Part shown: piece by piece, positions 56,012 through 64,000 of the stretch
Numbering within the stretch: position 1 is the first letter of the stretch
How the letters are laid out: the number at the start of each line of letters is the position of its first letter
Assembly: GCF_000143415.4 (NCBI RefSeq)
Contig: NW_003314263.1
Location: 2,848,700-2,912,699, forward strand
Direction: 5' to 3'
Source of the DNA: Selaginella moellendorffii
Lineage: Eukaryota > Streptophyta > Lycopodiopsida > Selaginellales > Selaginellaceae
Length of the DNA stretch: 64,000 nt
Program-made: the position numbers and the translations under genes
The notes under the pieces: model-generated
Told to the model about the DNA's origin: nothing
Seen by the model: only the letters and a program-made list of their open reading frames with translations
Databases searched by the model: none

Positions 56012-56792
56012 ATGTCGGTATCGCATTATGACCAACTATCTGAGAAAACAGAGCAGGTGGACAGCTTCCTTCCCGAAGAGCACGCCCGCGTATGTACCCC
56101 GCCAGCCGTTCCCAAGCAGAACTTCGAATCGTTTTCCGAAGACGAAGAACTAGAGGAAGCTGTGAACTCCAGTTATGGTACTCTGTTGGACATCGCGTTG
56201 GCGTCAAATTCTATCAGTGCTCAACGGCAACTCATGATCCACGAACGCGAGCCACAGGCGAGGGAAATCCAGGCCATCGTTCAAGGCATTGATCTCGGAA
56301 ACGAAGAGTCCTGGGGTGTATTCCAGAGGCTGTGGCAGGAGAGGCCAGAGACAATGGTCCGATGCATACCGCTCGTCTTGCTGGACAAAGAAGGAGGCAG
56401 TGCCAGGGAGAAACTTCGCCTCGCAAATGTTTTGAGGAAGGTGAGCTTCTCCACTTTGATGTTTTAAGGGCCTCTACACATTTCAAATGCAGCTGGTGAT
56501 GGAGCAACAAGGGATTCGAGAAAGTATCTTGGCTGAGCCCGTCTTCATCGATTTTCTCTGCGGGAACTTGTGCCTGATGTCGTCGAACTTGCAGAAGGCG
56601 ATATTCGACCTGATAGTAGCACTGGGATGTCAGGACCGACTGGAAAACGCTTTGCAATCGGATGGACTCACCAAAGACGAACGGAGCTGCATTGCAAGGC
56701 TCCCGGGCCTCGAAGAAACTGCGCTCGGCGGTGTCGACTTTGAGCCTGGAGCAACCTCCATCGCAATGCAAGAGATCCTTCGTATCACTTAG
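56012..56792 (+). CDS. Uncharacterised helical protein
   Basis: Two exons, 56012-56440 and 56493-56792, phase 0, 242 residues. I do not recognise the family. The sequence is acidic at the N-terminus (SFSEDEELEEAV) and then reads as a string of amphipathic helices (IQAIVQGIDLGNEESWGVF, MVRCIPLVLLDKEGG, LQKAIFDLIVALGCQDRL), compatible with an armadillo- or HEAT-like fold. An upstream exon is possible: 55706-55900 is open for about 65 codons, is preceded by TTTTTGCAG, ends at AG|GTAAGC, and would join in phase to an acceptor at about 55997 (ACACAG|CA). If so, the gene begins inside or near the inverted-repeat segment. Confidence 0.6.
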
Positions 56793-57118
56793 GTAAATCG
56801 TATGAATCGTTACTTTTTTACAGCTTTTTGGAATCAGGATCCAACAGTTAAACGAGAATTTTGATGATGAGACCGGACCTTCTCCTTGCGAGAGTTTTGA
56901 CTCCTTTCAACAATTCTTAAAACGGACATGTATGCGACTTCATAGAATTCTGCATTGTAAAGATCATTCGACATTTTGTCAATCCAAAAAAGTTTGATTC
57001 GATCGCAATGCTGGGCAATGAAACCAATCTTTAGAAGCTTAGTCAACATTGTGAGATCGGAAAACCATGCTTATGAGGCTAAGAAAACAGCGGCAAGACA
57101 TGTTCGAAGTGGTCGAAT
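56793..57118. other. Short intergenic region
   Basis: Contains a weak copy of the YKT6 3' end (a GACTTCATAGAATTCTGCA block at about 56938, matching 57156-57175), suggesting a small local duplication. No gene. Confidence 0.4.
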
Positions 57119-58093
57119 CTATGCCAAGGAACAGCATTGATTGGTTTTGCGCGCGACTTTGTAGAATTCCTACATATAAAAAACACGCAAAGGTCATTCG
57201 AGGATCGCGAACGAAGAAAAGAACTTAGTTACGCGAGATTTGAAGCTGAGGTCGGAGCTTTTCTGGGCGAGACTGTCGAGCTTCTCGCCCCTGTCCAGGA
57301 TGCTGTCGATCGTTTTGTGCTGGGAAAACACGAGCATCAAGCCGGGAAAGCTAAGAGCAAAAACTCAAGGGAGGCTCTCTCTCACGCACCAGTATGACTT
57401 TGGTGTCGTCCAAGTCCTTGGTGATCTTTTGGATCTTGTCCACATTGACTGGATCCTAGAGAAAGAGGAAGGATGGATTCAAAGCTAGAGCAAAAAGAGG
57501 TGGAAAGCTACCTGGAATTTCTTGAGAGCCTCGTCGAGCCATGGCCAGGCGTGCTGCTTGTCAGCCTTCAATTGCCTCCACGAGTTTCCAAACGTTTGCT
57601 CGTACTTGTCAAGCACCTGAGCCAGAGAGAAAGAAAAAACAACGAAGCAGACAAAACTTCGCCAAAGCTTCCAAAGTGTTTACCTCGCGAAGAACCAGGA
57701 AAGAGCTTGGATAGTGTTTATCGGCGAAAACCAGGCCACAAAGTCCATTCCGGTTGAAACTATGTACCGTGTACTGGTCTATACACAAAGAAAATGAGGA
57801 ACAATCCACCACGAAAAGAAAGGAGCTCACACACGAAGAACAAACGATCTAGAAAAACACATACCCTGCTCCACCGATCGGCGCTCCCCCGGTTTGGTGC
57901 GCGAGGCGATGGTGCGCGCCGTGAACACGATCAACTCCTTGACGTTGGATTGATAGAAGATGCTGACATTGAGCTCGTAGGATCCAGCGAGAAGAAACGC
58001 CGAATCGGACTGGTCCGCCCCACGATCGCCGAGATCGCCATCCCGCTCTTTCAAGAGCCCTAGAATTTCAAAATTTAGGGGTTTGGGAAGCAT
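57119..58093 (-). CDS. YKT6: R-SNARE YKT6
   Basis: Six exons: 58093-57865, 57778-57684, 57616-57512, 57455-57390, 57319-57233, 57169-57119. The longin domain shows SNVKELIVFTARTIASRT, YTVHSFNRNGLCGLVF and SWRQLKADKQHAWPWLDEAL; the R-SNARE helix shows KDLDDTKVIL|HKTIDSILDRGEKL with the zero-layer Arg, then DSLAQKSSDLSF. The C-terminus NQCCSLA has the double Cys used for palmitoylation and farnesylation. YKT6 acts in ER-Golgi, vacuole and autophagosome fusion. The N-terminus is odd: an ATG at 58041 gives MAISAIVG, as in normal YKT6, but leaves the longin frame at a run of four G (58018-58021), whereas the in-frame ATG at 58093 gives an atypical extension. A fragment of this gene lies at 48.0-48.26 kb. 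Confidence 0.88.
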
Positions 58094-58119
58094 ATTCTCC
58101 TATAGTGGCATATTCTGTT

Positions 58120-58247
58120 CATATGGCTTTCAAACGCATATTTCGTTAAGCATAAAGATATTCTGTTATGGTTTTGTTTTGTCATAGATAAAATCGATAC
58201 ATTTACAACAAAACAATATAAGAATGAACATTAGCATTCCAAAAATT
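58120..58247 (-). repeat. Right arm of a ~120-bp inverted repeat
   Basis: Reverse complement matches 55529-55647 over its whole length apart from one short insertion and a few substitutions. It lies between the YKT6 start and the stop of the ubiquitin protease gene. Confidence 0.92.
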
Positions 58248-58283
58248 TTGCAACTCGGGGAAGAATTTTCTTTCTTTTGCTAC

Positions 58284-61200
58284 TTACGCGACCAGCCTCC
58301 GGCTACTCTCGATCTCTTTCACCATTCCACAGCACTTCTTCCACTTCCGCTGTGATCCGCAAGAACAGCTATCGTTTCGTCCCAGCTTCCTGGAACTACT
58401 GTTGCTGCTGCTGCTGCTGCTGCCACTGTTGATCGATCTCTCAATCGTCGACACCTCGTCTCCTTTTCCTGTGATGATCTCTCGCTGCTGCTGCTGCTGC
58501 TGCTGATCGCGGCTTGATCCTCTAGGAGACAGCTCCTCCCTGTTGGTGGTGTTTAAAACTCTCCTCACGGACCTGTCCAGAAATCCTTTCGCGAATACCG
58601 GCTTGAGTACAACCCCGTTCACTGCTTTCCTCGGCGGCTCTTTCTTCACGTCCTGGTTTCCATCCTTGGTTGCCCCCGACAAAGCTTGCTGCACGCATGC
58701 TGTGCTTGTATGAAGTTCCCCCGCTGGTAGAGACAAGCTTTGATCAAGCTCATCCATCGACGGGGACGCTGGCTCCTCCTCAGCTCCCCCCTCTTTACTA
58801 CTGGTTTCGTTACTCACTTCGTTGTCAACTTCCATGGAAGAAGAGCGCTCTTGGAGCAAGTGCTGCCTCTTGGATGGCGACTCGACTTTATCCGCGGCTG
58901 TCAAGCGTTCCTTGTCCCGCTGAGCCAGAGAGTATCCAAAACTCCTTGGAAGGTCATCTGCTAGCTGATGAGACTGTGAAGGGGACGCTGGAGACTTCGC
59001 AGCCGGAGGACACGACAACGATCTCGTCCGAGGCGCGTCGGAAGTTTCTAACCTCCGCTTGGCAGCCTTCCTTCTTTGCGAACTTGAAGGTGAAGTGACC
59101 TCGCACTCTGCCAGCTCGTGAGACATCTCCACCTGTGAATTTGGTGACGAGATTCTGTCTATCTCCTGGGATGACCCGGTGATGCTGTCTGAATCGTCAA
59201 ACCCGAGCTCGATAACCTTCTCGATTGTAGTGGTCTGCAAAGTTGAATACGAGGGCCCAACCGATTCTTCTACCAGCGAGTTATCGATCAAAGTTCCAGC
59301 TATTATCGGACTAACCCGATGGACTTGATCATGGACTTGTCCAATTGACGAACTCTGCTGGTACTTGCAGGAGGACGACGAGCACTTTCTCCCATTTGAA
59401 ACCGATACATCAGTTATAGTTGAAGCCACAGAGCCAACAGCTGTTTCCGGACCGGGTCTTGCTGAAGATCTACGAAAAGAACACAAGTTAACCGATAGAC
59501 CTGCAGAATTCTGGATACCTGCTGTACATCAGCATGTAAGCTTTCTGAGACATCACCTTCTCTGTATCAACCTCTTTCACCTACATCAATTGAACATCCA
59601 CTCAGTAAAGGAGGAAACAACACAGTAGTAAGAAACTCTTGCCTTGCTATCGTCGACTTTATACCAAGTTCCTGTCATGTCCCGAACATAACAAATGTAA
59701 TGGCCAAAGAAAGAAGCGTTTAGCATGTCGACATGTACAACAACCGCATACAGTCTGTAGAGGGGAGGTTTGTCTCCTTCTCCGCTCATGTACGGTGAAA
59801 TGTTCAAGGCTTCCGGAAAGGTGACCCGTTTGTTTAGCTTCCCAAACTTTCCGGACTACACATAACACCGTGATAGTGATCTCAAAACATTAAACAAAAA
59901 AGAAACAAAAAAAACCTGGAAGCGTTTCAAGGCGATCGTAAGAATGTTCGGAGCTTCATAAACACTTAGACGCTTGCTCGCCTTCACATAACCGTTGCAT
60001 CTGGAAAGCAGAAAATAATTCAAGAGTAGTACCAGGAAAATAATGGAATTGCCCAAACGTCACACCACCTATCGCATTTGTACTTGTTTTCGCCGTCTAG
60101 CCATTCAGGGGCTGTAAACTGAGCGAGTCCATCTTCTAATGATTCAACTGCACCTTGTATTTCCACGGCAAGATCCATCATGTTCTCGTAGCGATTAGAC
60201 TCATGGCCGCATTGCATGCATTTCACCTGATAAACGAAGATAACTTAGCAAAGATTTAATGACTGTCTACTTCTTACCTGTGATTGAAGATGGCCACCAA
60301 ATATGTACTGAATCAACGTCGTTTCTTGACTACGGGAATCTACTTGCTTTTCACCGCCAAACTGATCGAGACATATAGACTGCATCGAATCCACGGCGAA
60401 CCTGCACAATATAATATTTTATAAACTCGCAAACAAACATCCAAAAGCCTACCGCATAAATTCATGCGCATCCTCCTGACGTCCATAGCCAAGATGATTA
60501 CCAATGTCCCGCAGGCGTGACAAAATTCGAAAAGGCGAGAAAGGAACCTCGCTATTGAAGACCCTCAAAGCATGGTCTTGAAGCTCACACATAAAACACC
60601 AATCATTTCGACGGCCTGGAAGAGTAGAAATGTAAGATAAGATAACGAAATTCTAGTACTTACATTCAGCACGGTGGCTTCCCTCAAGTAAATATGCAGC
60701 TAAAGGTCTTGTGTAAGAAAGACACTGAAGTATAACGTTCGCAAAGCAGCTGCCAGGGGAAAAAATATGTTACCTCGTTTCTCATAGTACATTTTCTTTT
60801 ACCTGTTTCCACAGTTTATCAGTCCGCAAGGTGGCCTTCGAAAATCCCAGTTGAAGTAATGAACGAAGCGACCATACGGAAATAGTATCTGAAAGAAAAA
60901 GAAAAATGCTTGATCAATGCAAGAAAGGAAATAAGACAGAACCTTTTTGGGCTTTACAAGACTCCCATCAGAAGTTACGTTGGATTCGTCCGACTTAGAT
61001 TCGGAAGTTTGCAAACACAACTTCTTCACCTCCACTTCTGCTGGTGCTGGCTTAGGACTGATAACATGAGCTCGAGGAGAAGCTTCGGTGTTCTTAAGCT
61101 TCTTGGTTCCTGGAACTGCCAAAGAGATGGGCTCGGACTTGGGCTTGGGCGTGGGTTTCTCCGCCCCCGCCACAAGGCATTCGTTCTTGTGACCTTGCCT

Positions 61201-61615
61201 CCAATGCGTGACTTGGCACTTCGAAGAACTGAAAGAAGAAACTCGTCATTTTCCTAGTTCCAAGGAAAGAACTAGCTTACCAGTAGTGAATCGATTTGCA
61301 ACGCGAGCAGCGACTGTTTGTTGGGCTGTCACAGACGGCACACAAGCTAGCGGCTGCTAGTTGCTGTTGCTGTGGTGGATTCGGCGACGAGATGGTGGTA
61401 GAGTTTCGCGGAGTAGCCAACATGGAAGTGTATTCCTGCTCGGCTAGCTTTTCGTGTTGTTCGTTCTCGGCCGCTAGAATTTGCTGGAGCCGCTGGAGCT
61501 CGATCTGCCTTGCTGCCCGGATTCTCACCTGGTGGATCAGACCCAAGCTCACCAGCGCGACGATCACGAGTGTCAACAGCAGCGCTGGAACATCCACTTC
61601 CACGCGCTCATGCAT
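58284..61615 (-). CDS. MYND-finger ubiquitin-specific protease (UBP15/16-19 type) with SEC-C-like C-terminus
   Basis: Eleven exons: 61615-61281, 61228-60943, 60888-60803, 60749-60664, 60615-60453, 60401-60278, 60226-60069, 60000-59916, 59855-59643, 59580-59519, 59469-58284; 927 residues. An N-terminal membrane segment ([19 protein letters not shown]) is followed by a MYND zinc finger (CAVCD...[10 protein letters not shown]...CQVTHW...HKNEC), then the USP fold with Cys box [18 protein letters not shown], the zinc-binding CMQCG...KCDRCNG, and His box [22 protein letters not shown] long Ser/Gln-rich tail with Q7 and S-runs ends in [19 protein letters not shown], a SEC-C zinc motif. It removes ubiquitin from substrates, probably at a membrane. 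Intron 9 has a GC donor (AAG|GCAAGA). It is divergent from the sphingosine kinase gene. Confidence 0.9.
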
Positions 61616-62166
61616 CTACGTTTGTCCCTTGCCCCGGAGGATGTGGCAAGAGTGGCGAGGCCGTGATAATCCAGCATCCAGTCCAAGAAATTGCCGAGCC
61701 GAGTCCGAGGATCGAATATTTCCTTCTTCCGGTGGATTCGCGGTGGATTTCGCCGCGGAAGCTGGACGATCACGGCAATTCCAGCGAGCTGTGGCGATGG
61801 CGGCGACCTAGCGGGGAGAGGAAGAATGCACCTTGCGGAGGATTTCCAAATGCCTGGAGCGCTCCATGCCGTGGCAGCGCCGGGGAATCCTTGGAACTCG
61901 GGCGCTGCCCGGGAAAAACCTAGATAGAGAACTTAGGGCTTGCGCAAATGAAAACCAACAAGAGAGCATTGACGGGCTTGACGGCCTCCCTGACGAATTA
62001 AAGATGTCCCGAGAAACGGGGAATATACGTGGCATCATTTTAGGTCTTTGGATTGGTGAGAGAATGGGCGCGATCCATGGCGCTGGAGCTCGAGATCCAT
62101 GGCGCTGGAGCTCGATTCGGGGGAAATCTTGATGATTTCGATGGGATTTTGACAGGATTGAGCTAG
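61616..62166. other. Divergent promoter region (UBP / sphingosine kinase)
   Basis: A 551-bp GC-rich region between two divergent start codons, without another gene; a TTAGGGC telo-box variant is at about 61934. A GAGCTCGA...CCATGGCGCTG block is tandemly repeated at 62079-62117. Confidence 0.5.
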
Positions 62167-64000
62167 ATGGACAAGGATAGAGTCGTGGTAGCGCAGCTCC
62201 TGCTGGATGGAACGCGCGTCAAGGCGTCTTTCAGCTCCTCGGGGGTGTTGAAATGGGACGGCCATGGGATCAGCGCCGGGAGCCTCATCGTCCAGAAGGA
62301 CATTCTGGGATTCACGGACAAGCCGATCACGATCGTGCTTCACACCTTCCAGTTTGCGAGCACGGGGTGCTGTGGAGGCAATCAGCGCAAGAGGAAGGAC
62401 GTGACCTTGGAATTCGAGCAGCGGGAGGCTTACAAGCTGTGGTGCGATGCCATCCAAGAGTGTTTGGATCGATCAGGTAAGTAGATTTGCTCTTTTGGTT
62501 TTCTAGAACAAGCTTGAGGAATTATTTTTCAGGGAGGCCGAAGAGATTGGTCGTTTTTATCAATCCCTTTAGTGGCAAAGGAGAGGCAGAAGAAGTCTAC
62601 AAGCGCGATGTTTTGCCACTACTCGCGGCAGCTCGCATTGAGGTCACGAAGAAAGGTTTCTCTTTCGATATCTTTGTTTCTTTTTTTTCTTCTTTTCTTA
62701 AACTTTTCTTTGTTTCAGTGACTCAATTCCAGCTTCATGCGAGAGACATGGCCAAATCAATGAATATCGCGCAGTACGATGGAGTTATATGCGTTAGCGG
62801 TGATGGGATTTTAGTGGAGGTGCGTTTTAAGCAATGAGCTCTTCTCGCAAACAAAACGCTCACGCCTCTTTCAGGTGTTGAACGGGCTTTTAGAAAGGCC
62901 AGACTGGGCTCGAGCAATCAAGATGCCGATTGGAGTCGTACCCGCAGGCAAGACTTTCGCCGTGCTTTTTTTGCTTGTTTTGTGTGAATGCGACGACTTT
63001 TAATGCTCAGGTTCTGGAAATGGCATGGCTAAATCCTTGTTAGATGCTGCTGGCGAGCCTTGCAATGCTCGCAATGCAACTTTCGCTATAATACGCGGTA
63101 ATTCGTTTTGCTTGGTCTCTGAGCGGACTTACGCGATGCCACAGAGCATTGACACTTGTTTTGGCCGTTTTTGCAGGTCACACACAAGCGGTTGATGTCG
63201 CCACAGTTGTACAAGGACAAACAAAGTTCTACAGCATTCTCCTACTGACATGGGGTACATAGAATGTTTATATTCTCTTCATTAAAACACTGCTGGCTGT
63301 GTTTCAGGATTTGTCGCGGACGTGGACATTGAATCCGAAAAGTATCGGTGGATGGGAGGGTTGCGTTTCGACTTTTACGTAAGTTGTCTTCAAGAGATAG
63401 CTAAAATAACAAGCGAACTCCACTCCGTTTTGCTTGCAGAGCTTGATACGCATCTTACGCTTGCGGCGGTACAACGGTGTTTTCGCCTACGTTCCGGCGC
63501 CTGGATACGAGGACATAGGAGCACCTTACAATGGCGAGCTCGACGGCATGAAAGTCGAGTGTGACGACGAGAGAAGGGGACGCGCCGCGACCGGCTACTC
63601 GGGACCGGTATCCTCGTCGCTGAGAAGCGACTGGAGGGTGATGGAGGGAGCATTCGTGATGGTTTTGCTGCAAAACGTTCCTTGGGCTAGTGAGGACTTT
63701 AACTCCGCCCCCGAGTCCAAGGTACGCACTCTAAGATCTCTCGCGTTCTCTTACGCTTCATAGCAGTTTGCAGATGGATTTCTAGACCTCATTGTTCTCC
63801 GGGACTGCCCTCGATACAAGCTCATCGGCCTGCTTACGAGCATACAGCAAGGGAAAGCGGTGGAATCCAAGTATCTCACGTATCTCAAAGTAAGTCACTC
63901 GAAGAACTTGGAACTTACAAGAAGAGCGTTTGATTTCTTCTCTTTTGATGCATAGGTGAAAGCTTTCCAAATAGCTCCCGGTGGAAGAGTGGGGAGCCGG
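62167..64000 (+). CDS. Sphingosine kinase (partial, cut by window end)
   Basis: Ten exons are visible: 62167-62476, 62533-62655, 62719-62819, 62875-62947, 63011-63097, 63177-63254, 63308-63378, 63440-63721, 63767-63889, 63956-64000 (continuing). The N-terminal lipid-binding half (residues 1-104) precedes the diacylglycerol-kinase-like catalytic domain: RLVVFINPFSGKGEAEEVY, VICVSGDGILVEVLNGLLER (nucleotide loop; SGDG where many have GGDG), IPxGVVPAGSGNGMAKSLL (from about residue 194), and GFVADVDIESEKYRWMGGLR with the Glu-Lys-Arg pattern of sphingosine kinases. It makes long-chain base 1-phosphates, which in plants signal in stomatal ABA responses. Intron 4 has a GC donor (GCAG|GCAAGA). The C-terminal end lies beyond the window. 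Confidence 0.92.

Overview
The window looks like nuclear DNA of a seedless vascular plant, most likely the lycophyte Selaginella (S. moellendorffii-like). The reasons are plant-restricted families (SWI1/AM1, PHS1, HKT, SWEET, plant TauE/SafE, chloroplast ABCI12), very short introns (many of 50-60 nt), gene spacing of only 10-600 bp, and islands of AT-rich repeat DNA between gene-dense blocks. I could model about 97 introns in 20 intact or near-intact genes. This organism call is inference from gene content and structure, not a database match.

Layout. 1-7.4 kb is repeat and transposon debris: AT-rich DNA, a 217-bp TA microsatellite, an LTR-retrotransposon end with its primer-binding site, and a minus-strand ZNFX1-like pseudogene. 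7.4-8 kb holds intact initiator tRNA-Met and tRNA-His genes with tRNA fragments between them. 8.1-10 kb is a TauE/SafE membrane protein. 10.5-16.7 kb is a large ZNFX1-type RNA helicase, flanked on both sides by inverted, internally deleted copies of itself. 18.9-20.4 kb is an equilibrative nucleoside transporter, 20.7-21.85 kb an unrecognised gene with an in-frame stop, 22.4 kb a small secreted cysteine-rich peptide next to an assembly gap.

23-32.8 kb is very compact: a Tim21/Coa1-like mitochondrial protein, divergent ABCI12, a DUF3456/MSAP secretory protein whose stop is 11 bp from the ABCI12 stop, divergent ALKBH8 (tRNA wobble uridine modification), and a SWI1/AM1-family meiosis gene. After an AT-rich gap, 34.5-43.2 kb has a SWEET transporter, an intronless fungal-like FAD oxidase, PHS1 (meiotic pairing), a second SWI1/AM1 paralog and a small possible ciliary protein. 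43.3-47.8 kb is a tandem pair of HKT cation transporters.

48-55 kb is decayed: a YKT6 fragment, a Copia remnant, AT-rich DNA, a truncated SHPRH E3/helicase pseudogene and a FolD pseudogene. 55.5-58.25 kb is bounded by a ~120-bp inverted repeat pair and contains an unrecognised gene and YKT6. The right end has a MYND-finger ubiquitin protease with a SEC-C-like C-terminus and, divergently, a sphingosine kinase cut by the window edge.

Themes: three early-meiosis genes within 11 kb; several divergent promoters of 130-550 bp with telo-box motifs next to start codons; at least five GC-AG introns; and single-base or stop disruptions in otherwise intact genes (15.59, 21.25, 58.02 kb) that could be real or assembly errors.
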